Below are positions 1-20,090 of a stretch of DNA of 27,500 nucleotides, in pieces. Every line of letters begins with the position of its first letter. The stretch's first letter is position 1. The notes beneath the pieces were generated by a model. It was not told where the DNA came from, searched no databases, and saw only the letters and a program-made list of their open reading frames with translations. The position numbers were made by a program, and so were the translations under genes. Source of the DNA: Chrysomallon squamiferum (lineage: Eukaryota; Mollusca; Gastropoda; Neomphalida; Peltospiridae); contig CM022668.1 of NCBI GenBank assembly GCA_012295275.1, positions 14,040,522-14,068,021 on the forward strand, given 5' to 3'.

Positions 1-900
1 TCTTCGACGTATCAAGCGTGGAAAATGCTGACAAGAAATATTTCTGTTTTATTGTTGAGAGATAAAGAAAAATTAAAAACAGAAGAAAAAAAATCAAAAA
101 ATCTTTTTTCTTTATTAAGAAAAGACTTAAAAGATTTAAACAGAAGGTTTTGAATGAATGGAAGAATGGATAAATGAATAAATGAATGTAAGAAAGAATT
201 AATTGTGAGTGAAAGAAAGAAAGCAGAAAGAAAGTGAAAGAATTAGAGAAATGAAAAATAAATGAATGGGTCAATCAACAAAGTAGAAAGAGGGAAAGAA
301 TAAAATACAGAATGAAGAATGAATCAAATGGACGAACAAATTAAAGACTGAAGACTGTAGGTTCTACAGAGGGTAACCGATTTATCAGCATTTGAATGAA
401 TGAATGGATTAATAGATGAATGAATAAATGAATGAATAGATATTGATCGAATAAGAAAATTATGTAATTAAAAAATGAATAGTAAGGTTTAATACACGGT
501 AAGCTATTGGGAAAGATAGACGAATGAACTGAAGAACGAATTAAAACAAAATAACGATAGAAGGAAAGATGAAAAAAAAAAAAAAAGATGGGTTGAATGA
601 AAGAAGGAAATAGTAAATATGTAAATGCGAAGGGAAGATTTAATTATTAACAGAGAATAAGTGATGGAAGAAGGGATGAATAAATGAAAGAATTAGTGAA
701 ATAAAAATTAACGAATGAGTAAAAGAATGACTGAAGAAAGAAAGAAAGAAAGTAGAAAAGTAACTGTGGAAGAATGAGGCACTGAAAAAAATTAATGAAA
801 CACAATATTTAAATTAATAAACGACAGAAGAAAAACAAAAGATAAGGAACGAAAGATAGAAATATTTAAATAACGGACGAATTAATTAATTCATTATTGA
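1..900. repeat. degenerate GAATGAAT/GAAAGAAA purine-rich repeat
   Basis: Plus strand has very few pyrimidines other than T. Scattered short runs of AATG tetranucleotides (e.g. 393-440) and GAAA tetranucleotides (e.g. 215-240, 736-755) suggest an old, decayed tetranucleotide array. Confidence 0.5.
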
Positions 901-1237
901 ACAAATGATCTGGAACGGAACAATAATTATCTGATTATCTGTGTAGAAAGCACATTGCTGCGCTGAGGCATAAAATTCACGGTTGAAACGTTACATGATT
1001 CAAATCAGCCCTACAATAATTGAATTAATAAAGACATTAATTGACAGTACATAAATGAATTATAAATGAATTCTGAATGAATATGCAGAAGTTGAATCAG
1101 TCCAGCTGTAACAAAAGATAAAAGCTAAACTTCCCTGTAGAAACAATTATGAAAAAAAAAAATATATATATATATATATATCAGATCAATATCGGTATAA
1201 CAAAGATATGTATAAAGTGTACAGCTGATTAAATAAG

Positions 1238-1482
1238 TTTGACGTAACAACAGGTATTCAGATGTACCAGGTGATTTTGACGTAATTATTGCAGTAGGCT
1301 TTTGTGTGTGTGTGTTTGCCTTATGGTCGTAATGATAGTAATAATAATAATATACCTAGATACCTGAAACCATTAACGAACATATAGAACACGAAAGAGT
1401 GAGGAATAATATATTTTTTGTTTCGTCTGACGTCACAAGAGGTATTCGCAAGATGGGGGTGAAAACTTTGGACGTGATTAGA
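1238..1482 (+). repeat. diverged direct duplication of about 55 bp
   Basis: 1238-1292 and 1425-1482 both read GT(T/C)TGACGT, then ACAA(C/G)AGGTATTC, and end TTTGACGTAATTA or TTTGGACGTGATTA. Spacing is about 187 bp. Confidence 0.5.
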
Positions 1483-1840
1483 AAAATTCTGATAAAGGTA
1501 GAACAAAAATAAGAAAAAACCTGGTTATTCATGAAATGATCGGATGCATAGTTCAAATTTCAACGTTAAAGTTCATTTCGATATCAAATTCGAAATAACA
1601 AATTTTAATGTAATCGGACCTGTTGTTTGTTTCCAGCATGAAATTGCCTAAACACCATAGCAATGATAATAATGATTATTTTCACGATGATGATTATAAT
1701 GATGATGATGATGAGGATGATGACCATACTTATGATGATGATGATGATGACTACGATTATTATTATTATGATGATATCAGATAAGATAATTATAATCATC
1801 ACCTTGGGGAATTTTTTTGTGATCGTGTGTCTTTTTGTTT

Positions 1841-1906
1841 TTTTGTGTGAGTGTGCTTGTTTGTGTGTTTTTGTGTGAGTGTGCTTGTCTGTGTGTTTTT
1901 GTGTGG
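1841..1906 (+). repeat. 28-bp tandem repeat, about 2.3 copies
   Basis: GTGTGAGTGTGCTTG starts at 1845 and again at 1873, each followed by T(T/C)TGTGTGTTTTT. Confidence 0.75.
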
Positions 1907-2210
1907 ACTTTACGATCAATAAAATACAAATAGATGTGTATGTATATTTTAGGCGTGCATAAGATAAAAGTTATCTTAATAATCAAATTACACATGATAA
2001 TTAGTTTTTTTTTCCCACACTGGTTTCCGAACTAAACACTCACTTTCAGAAATGGCTTGAAAACATTACCTATATTTATAAGAGAATCACATTTTTTTTT
2101 AAAGTCTATTTTGATTTCTGTCGTATTATTTTAGAAAATTTATGCCCGTAGTTTAACATTAGATAACGGTTCCATATTAAAGGCCCGTGGCAGCAGAGGA
2201 AGGAGTGGCC

Positions 2211-2268
2211 GAAATCCCCACCCCCAAACACTGAAATCCCCACCCCCATGCCTAAATCCCCACCCCCA
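2211..2268 (+). repeat. C-rich tandem repeat, three copies of about 21 bp
   Basis: AAATCCCCACCCCCA recurs at 2212, 2234 and 2254 with short variable linkers. The minus strand carries repeated GGGGGTGGGG. Confidence 0.85.
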
Positions 2269-2382
2269 CAGTGAGATTCAAAACGCGACAGTTAGTAATA
2301 ACAATAATTAGATTGAAATCTGGCTCGGATTAACCGAGTTGTTACGTGTCCAAGTTAAAGTTTTGAATTAAAGAAAGGAGAT

Positions 2383-2431
2383 TTGTGTGTGTGTGTGTGT
2401 AGATATGTATATGTGTGTGTATTTGTATTTG

Positions 2432-2466
<35 letters not shown>

Positions 2467-2835
2467 TGTGTAGGTAGTGGGTGGGTGTGGGTGTGGGTGT
2501 GTTTATATAATAGGTGAATATATGCAAGCATGTATGTATGTATGTATATGTTACTGACTGACTAATTCATTCATTCATTCTTTCTTTCATTCTGTTATTC
2601 GTCATACTTTCGTCTTGTTCTTTACATGACAGTGTCTGTATCTGTCTGTCTGACTATCTGACTGTCTCTGTATGTATGTGTGTGTGTGTGTATATATACA
2701 TATATACATATATATATAGATATAGATATAGATAGATAGATAGATAGATAGATAGACAGACAGATAGACAGACAGACAGACAGAGAGCATAGATAGACAT
2801 AGACATATATATTTGGATGTATAGACATAGACATA
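2383..2835. repeat. compound microsatellite block TG/TA/TATG/TCTG/GATA/GACA
   Basis: TG (2384-2400), TA (2437-2465), GGGTGT (2478-2500), TATG (2530-2548), CTGT (2635-2665), TG (2678-2691), then TATA, GATA (2718-2755) and GACA (2755-2785). Confidence 0.85.
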
Positions 2836-3965
2836 GATATGTATGTACTATGTATGTATGTATATATGTGTGTTTATGTACATATTATATATCTTGTATG
2901 TATCCGTCTTTATATAAGTTTATGCATGAATACACAGACAAAAGACAAACACTTACGTAAAATTTTAATAAACGAGGCACAAAAACATATCAACAAAACT
3001 TTCATCTCTTTCATCATTCGTCTGTCTTCCTACACTGTCCTTCATCATGTTGCATCATCCTCACATATTCGCTCTCTTGTCTCTTTATTATTTTTTTTTT
3101 TTTTTTTTGCGCCCGCTCCTACATACGCCATATTTTGGCCTAGTTAACTACGCCATCACCTATGGTTACCAGTCCTTTTCCAGCTGACATAAAACAGCTG
3201 AATAGACACACATACACACACAACAAAAAAAATCAATAAGAAGAAAGCTTGTTTTCTTCTACGACATATAAAACAGAAAGTTCAGCTCGAGATTTTCTCA
3301 ACGTCCTGTATATTTCAATTTTTTTTTTTTTTTTTTTTTTTGCTTTGCTTTAGCGTTTGACGCCATTTTTGTTTTAGAAACGTTTTAGGTGTTTAAGGTA
3401 TGTTGACCTACGCACAGAGAACGAGATGAATGCGTGATGCGTGAAAGAGTGAGATAATGAATGAATGAGACGAATGAAGGAAGGAATGAAGGAGTTAGTG
3501 AATAACTGAAAGAATGTTTGTTTATCGAGATATAAGTTGGTTTTTAATACTGACATTTATTGGCAACCAAATGAAAAAAACAAAAGAAAACAAAACAAAA
3601 AAAAAACGTAAAAATATTATGTATTGGATTTTAACTCTCTCTCTCTAAACGTGTCTCTATCTCTCTCTCTCTCTCTTTCTCTCTGTCTCTGGGTCTCTCC
3701 GTGTTTGTGAATATCTATATCAATAATAATGCAAAACGAAATACTGATCATCGCTATAAATAGCCACAGTACAGTCACGTGATCGTAAATTATTATTCTT
3801 ACTCAGTACTCGTGCATCTTGCTCTTTAACCTTGGTAACAGTTTTCAAAACCAACCGTGATGTCATTTATATTATGACGTAAGCAAACCTGGCAGATGAA
3901 GGGTTTCTACATGAAACAAATGTCTACCAAGTTTTGAGTAAATTTCTTTAAACAAAACATTATAA

Positions 3966-3966
<1 letters not shown>

Positions 3967-4007
<41 letters not shown>

Positions 4008-4113
4008 AATAATGACAATAACAATAGAAATAATAATAACAGCAATAACAATAATAATATAAATTAATAAAAATAATAATAATATTAATTAACAATAATA
4101 GTAATATTAATTA

Positions 4114-4187
<74 letters not shown>

Positions 4188-4188
4188 A
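3967..4188. repeat. AAT trinucleotide repeat with interruptions
   Basis: Nearly uninterrupted TAA triplets at 3967-4003 and 4116-4188, with decayed copies between them. Confidence 0.9.
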
Positions 4189-4341
4189 CGATGTTGCTGC
4201 TGATGTTTAATAAATAAATGAATATTTAAGAAGGCTGTCGTCATTTTCTTTACGTCTGCAGTAATAATGTTGTATTGATGATGATGATGATGATGATGTT
4301 GTGTTTACCTGTAATTAATTGTTTATTGTTTATTTCCACAG

Positions 4342-12697
<8,356 letters not shown>

Positions 12698-13315
12698 TTT
12701 CCGGTTCCTGTTTCCGGAAGAAAAAAAAAACCCAGCTCCGCGGTGAATATATATATATATATGTATATATATAATTATACACGTGGATCAAAGTGGATAC
12801 TAATGAGGCGAATGGATAGTAGTGTGGTTAGGGACATGATTCAGGCGTCTCGTACTTCAAAAATTGTGTGTTTAGATTATTGGTGTAATTTCCAAGAACA
12901 AACAAAAAAAAACAAAAAAACAAAACAACAAACAACAGAAACTAATTATCATAATTTATTCATCTCTATTTAAATGACATGCTCATGTGTTTTGTTTTTT
13001 TCTCAGTGTGTTATAAAGAAGAGACATTAGGCCGAAAACTACAAATTATGAAAACCGTATCGATGAACAGGTTTTTCATATAAAGTTTACTATAAGAATA
13101 AGTTTCATTTTACTTCTCATGAAGACTGTAATGCATATTTCTTGTTGGCTGTTTGCGTGTAGAATGTAACAAAACTCAGTGTATCATAGTAACATATCAG
13201 CGCCAAATTAGAAATACGTGGTTTCATGGTACACAGCATAATATATTTGTTAAAAGGAATCGATAGTGGTATTTGTCATTATTTATGTATGCATTACTAG
13301 GACTACTGCTGCTTT

Positions 13316-13382
<67 letters not shown>

Positions 13383-13452
13383 GCTACTACTACTACAACT
13401 ACTCTACTAGAATTACTTCTACAACTATGATTATAATTGTTTCCACTATACC

Positions 13453-13500
<48 letters not shown>

Positions 13501-13506
13501 ATTCGA

Positions 13507-13512
13507 AATAAA
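13507..13512 (+). promoter_or_regulatory. candidate poly(A) signal for the GPCR gene
   Basis: First AATAAA after the stop codon, about 810 bases downstream, at the start of a short AATA repeat. The repeat context makes chance occurrence plausible. Confidence 0.3.
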
Positions 13513-14206
13513 TAAATAAATAAATAATCTTCTAGATGTAATATATGCAGTATGTTAAATACGAAATTTTATATAATCAAAGCGAATTTAAACGCATTTA
13601 AAATAACTTTCATATGACGTCATTTTCCACGATCGATTCCTTATACGACTGAACTTAACAAAACAGCCAATGGGAAGTGTTCATGTTTTGACGATTGCTT
13701 GTTACAAAGAGGCGAGAACTTGCGTTTTTTTGACAACTGCTTATTGCAATGGAATGAGAACTTTTCTAAAAATAAATGTAACATTACGTCATTGTTAGAA
13801 TCGTCATAGAAAAAAGCTTCTGGTTTTTGGACAATGCTATTTATTTATTTATTTGTTTATTTGTTTATTTGTTTATTTATTTATTTATTTTGACTTATAT
13901 TTAGTACTACTACTAATTATTATTATTATTATTTTATTTTAATTTTTGCTCTTATCCTTCTTTCCTTCTTCTTCTTCTTCTTCTTCTTCTTCTTCTTTGT
14001 CTATTTTATTTTATTACCATATTATTATTATTATTATTTATTATAACAGGTACATCCAATACTATTATTATTTCTTTTACTACTATTACTACTACTACTA
14101 CTACTACTACTACTACAACTACTACTACTACTACTATGTTATTAATTATCATTATTATTATTAAGATATTACTATTAAGATGATGATGATGATATTATTG
14201 TTATTA

Positions 14207-14247
<41 letters not shown>

Positions 14248-14800
14248 GCTGAATGAAAGGATATGCACGAAGCTGTTGATATTATTATAATTTACTTATA
14301 TTTACATTTGCTCTGTGTGCAAAGGTATGACTGTATTGTTACGTCGAAAGAAGACTGAATGTTAAATAGAGCGTATCCGCTTTACCTTTTAAACAGAGGT
14401 GTACACGTGTTACATTGTTAAAACTTACTCAAAAATGTTCAGTGAAAAAAAGGACTGTCACTCCTGTTTTTGTTTCAAAGAAAAATATAATTTTGTTGTC
14501 ACGAAATGAATTACGAATATCATAAAATAATTTCAAATAAATTTTTTAAAATAGGGAAAAAGTAAATTTAAAAAAAAAAAAAGCTATATAAAAATAATTA
14601 AATTTATAAATACAAAATGAATGGAATATATATATATAACTTTGCTTAGATTTGTTCTTTTCAAGTTATATTCAGTTATAAGTGAATACGACAGTAATAA
14701 GATTCAAGTTCTGTTCTTTCTTCAGGTTTTTTTTCTTTTTTACATTCATTTGTTGCAACAAGGACTATTAAGGTTACCCTCTTGAATTTACTAGTGCAAC

Positions 14801-14912
14801 AAATGGGAGAATGTAAACATTTCACAAATGGGCATATATAACATGTTTAACAAAAAGGGAAAAGATTAGACGAGCAAAATGGGAAAATATGCATACATAT
14901 CAAATGGGAGAT
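14801..14912 (+). repeat. tandem array of about 25 bp, five copies
   Basis: AAATGGG or AAAAGGG at 14801, 14826, 14853, 14877 and 14902 (steps 25, 27, 24, 25), each followed by A/T-rich sequence such as AGAATGTAAACAT or CATATATAACAT. Confidence 0.65.
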
Positions 14913-15123
14913 AGACTGTCTAATTACCTTTCTGGGACGCCACAAACATGGTTAAAAATAATACTCCTTTTAATTTTTTTTTTTTTAATTTTTATTGTTG
15001 ATTAGTTGTTACGTATTATTAAAGCTGTTTATATACTTATTTATTTATTTACTTACATAGTTGTTAATTTTACAAATTTAAATATGTTGTTAGATTGTTT
15101 TGCCTAATATTATTATATACTCA

Positions 15124-15155
<32 letters not shown>

Positions 15156-15500
15156 GCACACATGATGCAGTGGATACAAATACTTCGAAAAGTCGAACTC
15201 ATCTTTGAAATTATAGAACGTGTTTAAATACTCGGCCTTTACCTGATGAAATACGGTAAACTCAATTACGTATAACATTAATAATAGCTGCAGTTTTAAT
15301 TTAGCTTCATTCTTATTTATCTCTCTGTATTTTAAATTAATATTATTATGTCAGGACTGAAGTAAATTTTCTCTAATATCCTCCATTTTTTTTCTCGATT
15401 ATTGGCTCTAAATAATTTTTAAATAATAATAATTAAAAAAAATAAAATAAATAAAATAAATAAACGAAGCTTTCATTTGTATTAATTCGAAGACGTAACA

Positions 15501-15543
<43 letters not shown>

Positions 15544-15944
15544 ATACTAATAAACCTGTCGGTAAATATCTCTGTAGCAATAGCTGATACTCAACAAAGA
15601 AAACCCATACAGAATTTCTTTTTTCTGAAATGGTTTGAATGATTTTATTATCTTCCTTCTGGATCAAGGGAGACAATTCCATTAACTTTTTTTTTTCCCC
15701 TCGACTATAATAACGCCGTCTCTATTGTATAGAGTGGTATGCAGCTCCAAAAACTTCTAAAACCAAGTAACAACGTGAAACCAAAATCGATCATCGCTAT
15801 AAGTAAACTATAGTTATCTTAGTTACCCGAAACTAAAATAATGTTCTGAAACAAGACGGAATTATATTTTTATTATTTTATATTATCTCTATTCCAGACT
15901 GTTTTTGTTTTATTTTATGTTTATCAACCTTATACGAATTAAGT

Positions 15945-15991
<47 letters not shown>

Positions 15992-16479
15992 TGTATTTTT
16001 TTTAATTTATTTATTCAGAACATAACTTATTACAGTCTAATTTTACCATTGTTATTGCATTTCATATCTAACAATGGAATATAAATGTTCTCTGTCATCT
16101 TTAGTGTTAAGATTTTAAAAATTATTATATATATATAGGCAGTGTTAAATTTTACTGGAAAAAAAAAAAAAAATAATTAATAAATAAAAATAAATAACAT
16201 ATAACTGTTATATTTTATTTTTTATCTTCGTTGTAGGAACATTCCAAAGAAAATACCTCACCAACAAAAAAAAAAAAAAAAAAAAAAAACTTCCATCTTC
16301 TTCATAACCAGAAAAATATGTAGTTTATTTATATATTATCTACAAACAGAAACCCTTATTAATTAAAAAAGAAACCTGACATTAGCAGCATAATTTATGC
16401 ACTAAAATTATATATTTATTTTTTTCTTCTTTGAGATTTTCAAAAAGATTAGGGAAGACCAAAAATAATCGATCTCGCA

Positions 16480-16685
16480 TTTGATTCATAGAATGTTAAA
16501 ATACTCACCGTTTCTCCGAGGAAATACGGTATATTTGTAATACGTGTATCACAGACCATTTCCACATACAGCTGATTTTTATTATTAAATAACTTATATC
16601 CGAGATTATACGGTATATTTGTAATTAATGTCTTATAGATGATTTTATTTTTTTTTTTCCTTAATAAGCTGATTATAAATGTATT
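16480..16685 (+). repeat. two diverged tandem copies of an 84-98 bp unit, with a third copy near 15200-15260
   Basis: CCGAG(G/A)(A/T)(A/T)ATACGGTATATTTGTAAT starts at 16516 and 16600, and AGCTGATT follows each (16571, 16668). A related stretch at about 15213-15258 also has TTTAAATACTC and GAAATACGGTA. Confidence 0.6.
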
Positions 16686-17634
16686 GCTTATGACATCATT
16701 TTTAAATTTACGTCATCTTCTAGTCGTTAACATTAACCATTATGTAAATGTCCTTCATTAACTTGGTTTGTTGTGTAATGTCATGCCTAAATGGATGAAA
16801 TTATGACGTCATCAAATCTGCATTCTTTGAATCTTACTGCACACACATACACGTGTGCGGGAACCATAACTATTTAGCCAGTCATGCAAGGACAAAATGT
16901 ATCAATTTTATAATAAAATCATGTAAACACAAAATGTTTATTTATTTATTTCTTTGCTTGTTAGTTCGTTCGTTTCTTTGTCATTTGCTTTAACTGGGTC
17001 TTTGAGCAGTTGGGTGTTTGGTAGATTGAACTGTTGATTACTTGGCTGGTTGCTATTTATTTTATTTTATTTTTTATTATTTTTCACATCAAATCAAAAT
17101 CATCCGCTTCGCAGGATGGTTGTCACGTTTGATTTATTGAACGGTTGTTTATTTGGTAGACTGGTTTTAAACTGAACGCTGTTTTTTTTTTATAAAACGT
17201 TATGCGCCATAACTTTTTTCGCTCAGTGTAGAAAGGATTACTCTTCTATTTAACCTATGGAAAAACGGTGTTACAAAATAAACAAAGGCAACAACGATAC
17301 AGACGAATTTTTATTGGTCATCACAAGAGGCCAAATACCCATACATTTACAAATATTCAAAACTGTTTAAGAAACCGTTATTCAAAAATAATTTTTAAAG
17401 TAATTGCAATCTTTAAAGCAAAAACAAAATGAAAAAAAAAAAAAAAAAAAAAAAAAAACAACAACAACAAAACGTAGCTGTCCGTTTCTTAAATATGTAT
17501 AAGAACTTGAATATTTATATAACATTTTTAATGAATATTAATATACAGCAAAGGTTTGAATAACAACACGAATAATTTACAAGTTCTAAAAAACGACTCA
17601 TCTGTTAAAACTGAATTAAAAGTCAATGGAGTTG

Positions 17635-17661
17635 GACAAGGTTACACATTATAACCTTGTC
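17635..17661. other. perfect 10-bp hairpin
   Basis: GACAAGGTTA (17635-17644), 7-base loop, TAACCTTGTC (17652-17661). The arms extend by two more pairs if one G bulges. Confidence 0.7.
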
Positions 17662-18206
17662 AATTTATGAAAAACATTTACTCGTTAAAAAAAAAAAAAA
17701 AAAAAAAATGTTAATTCAGTGCAACGCTTATTAACAGAAATATTTTTTTTCTAAATCATAAAAATAAATTAACAGAACAAATAACTGAAACAACCACACC
17801 GTTTTATTTTACGATCCATCCACCTTGAAATTTACAGGGTTATATCCCATTCTAAACATCTACATGGAGCAACATGTATTTGCGAGAAAGTAAAAACATA
17901 AAAGACAACACTTCTGCTATGTAGTAATAACAATTCCTTCAGTAGCTTCAATAAATACTTGTATGCATGTATATTACATTCTACGGGAAGGTTAGTTTTA
18001 AAAAATAATTTTGGCTGCCTTTTGTAAGAGTAGCTCTTGCATTCGATTAGTACAAAGAATCGAGGTGTGTAAAAGCAGATTATTATAAAAATATATTTTA
18101 ACTGATCTTGGCAATTGCTGTTGTAAAGGTAAGGTTGTTCAAGGTATAAACTTTCCTGTCTAAGAAAATATTAATATAGAATAGCACGGCTGTCAATAGG
18201 AAAAAC

Positions 18207-18209
<3 letters not shown>

Positions 18210-18267
<58 letters not shown>
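18210..18267 (+). repeat. GT microsatellite
   Basis: About 29 uninterrupted TG units. Confidence 0.97.
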
Positions 18268-18268
<1 letters not shown>

Positions 18269-18619
18269 TATTGGCTCCACATGCCTACAGCGAGTTTCAT
18301 TTCTAGTATTAACTTGTCAATAGATAGCGAAAAAATAGAGAGAGAGTCAGATTGTAATACTAGGCTATCCACTCCTAAAAACAACAAACACATTATATAT
18401 ATATATATATATATATATAATTCAATGAAATTACCAGAAACCAAATATTTTATCGTTTTGTCCTGATTAAAATGAGAAACAGGTAAGTGGTAAATCTAAT
18501 CCTGTAATGGTAGTCGACGGTTTCATTTCCAAAAATAATAATTCAATGAGCAATAAAAATATAATTTATTTTAACAACTATGTACATTTAAGTTATAAAT
18601 GTAATCACAGCAGAATTGA

Positions 18620-18620
<1 letters not shown>

Positions 18621-18659
<39 letters not shown>

Positions 18660-18701
18660 AAGAATGAAAGAAAGAAAGAAAGAAAGAAAGAAAGAAAAAA
18701 A

Positions 18702-18741
<40 letters not shown>

Positions 18742-18770
18742 AAAAAGAAACAAAGAAAAAGAACAAAAAA
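18621..18770 (+). repeat. homopurine tract: poly-A then GAAA
   Basis: About 35 A, then GAAA tetranucleotides to 18740 and A/G/C-interrupted A-rich DNA. One T and one C interrupt roughly 140 purines. Confidence 0.9.
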
Positions 18771-19080
18771 AACACTTTGAGGCGTAAGTAGTTCTTATTT
18801 TAATGAATTAATTAATTAATCAATTTTTTTATTTATTTATTATTATTATTATTGTTATTATTATTTATATTTTTTGATAACTTCATATTTACTTGGTTCT
18901 TTTTTATTTTTTATTATTGTTGTTTGATTTGTTATTTTGTTGTTTGTGTTGTTATTTTATTAATTCTGTTGAAGGTTTAAAAAAAAAAAAAAAAATTACC
19001 TATTATTTATTTATTTATTTTTGTTTATTTCGTTGTTAAAGGTCAACTTTTCTTACAGATATTTCAAACACATTCCAAAT

Positions 19081-19267
19081 CAGGGGCGAATCTAGAGGAG
19101 GTCAACAGATCCTTTGACTGCAATATTAACAAAAGTTTTCACTCTGTTTTGAATTCCTTACATACCTACCCATTTTCCTATCACTGTATACACTTTTTAC
19201 ATTTATACACATCAGTCGATACCCTCCCACCCCCCACCCACCTGCAATAATTCAGGATCTGCCACTG
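19081..19267 (+). mobile_element. hAT-like non-autonomous element (MITE)
   Basis: Left end CAGGGGCGAATCTAGA; right end TCAGGATCTGCCACTG, whose complement CAGTGGCAGATCCTGA matches 11 of 16 bases. CAGNGGCGGATC-type termini are well known for hAT elements. The inner C-rich arm ACCCTCCCACCCCCCACCCA near the right end also fits such elements. Length 187 bp, no ORF, and no convincing 8-bp target duplication (TTCCAAAT against AACATTTT), so it is an old copy. Confidence 0.6.
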
Positions 19268-19564
19268 AACATTTTTCAAAATACGACAATATAACCTTCT
19301 TTTTCTCGAATGACAGTTAATCCATTTATGCAAAAAAAAAAAAAAAAAAAAAAAAAATATTCAACATCCATTTATTCATATGCGTTCCTATACATATATA
19401 TATAGATAGATAGATATTCCTTTTCATATAGTCCGTTTTAAAATAAAATATTTTTTTTTTTTTTTTTTTTTTTTGGTTCTAATTTCCATTATATTAGTAA
19501 TTCCTGAGATTAAAATTTTATTTTTAAATAAAAAATAATTTCTTTGGCACAGAAATATAACTTA

Positions 19565-19570
19565 TTTATT
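19565..19570 (-). promoter_or_regulatory. candidate poly(A) signal for the SLC6 gene
   Basis: First AATAAA on the minus strand after the stop codon at 20580, implying a 3' UTR of about 1 kb. I scanned 20579-19571 for TTTATT on the plus strand and saw none earlier. Confidence 0.35.
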
Positions 19571-19814
19571 ACAGACTGTAACAGATTACAGTGTTATTTG
19601 GCTTTTTTAATATTATGAATTCGTGTCACTAGGATATACAACTGCACAGCCAAGTTTTAATAAAGCGACAAATAATTGTTATAACTGGAGGTAGTCATTC
19701 TATCTTATTTCTTTCAAAAATAATTAAGTTAGTAAAGCAGAATGTTCGTGTGCATAGATCACCAAACAACACATGACGTAGAAACCATACTGCAGAATCC
19801 AGGTAAAGTATACC

Positions 19815-20090
19815 AAATACACCTAGTGTCCAGGTAAAAAATACCTGATAAATAATGCCATCATAAAGATAAGTAACACCTGATGTATACAAGTAGATAA
19901 CACCTATAATTAAAAGTATGCAACACCTGTAATTAAAAAGTACGTATCACCTGTAAATTAAGAGAATGTATCACCTGCTTTTTTTAAGATATGTAAAAAT
20001 GTATAATCAAGATATGTAATGCCTGTAATCAAGGTGTGAACTACCTGTTTATACAGGTGTACGATATCTATTATCAAGGTTTATGTATAA
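19815..20090 (+). repeat. degenerate tandem repeat of about 24 bp with CACCTG cores
   Basis: CACCT or variants begin at 19820, 19842, 19877, 19901, 19924, 19948, 19972, 20020 and 20042; most steps are 22-24 bp. Between them lie AATTAA and AAGTA(T/C)GTA-type words. Lies in the 3' flank or UTR of the SLC6 gene. Confidence 0.7.

Larger units (their letters stand above)
1..4341. other. no exon seen; repeat-rich DNA upstream of the first GPCR exon
   Basis: 1-900 is purine-rich with degenerate GAATGAAT/GAAAGAAA runs. Then come TA (1162-1181), a diverged duplication (1238-1292 and 1425-1482), GAT triplets (1670-1770), a 28-bp tandem (1841-1906), a C-rich tandem (2211-2268), TG/TA/GATA/GACA blocks (2383-2835), poly-T (3089-3108, 3319-3341), CT (3631-3690) and AAT (3967-4188). 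Because the GPCR needs more 5' exons, this is probably intron. No splice-bounded GPCR-like exon was recognised. Confidence 0.6.

Noticed and set aside
2172-2290. Possible tRNA-derived SINE around the C-rich repeat
   Set aside because: No convincing A-box and B-box pair at proper spacing and no tRNA-like fold.
1-4341. TM1 or ectodomain exons of the GPCR
   Set aside because: No splice-bounded stretch with receptor-like sequence was found; the missing exons are probably upstream of the window.
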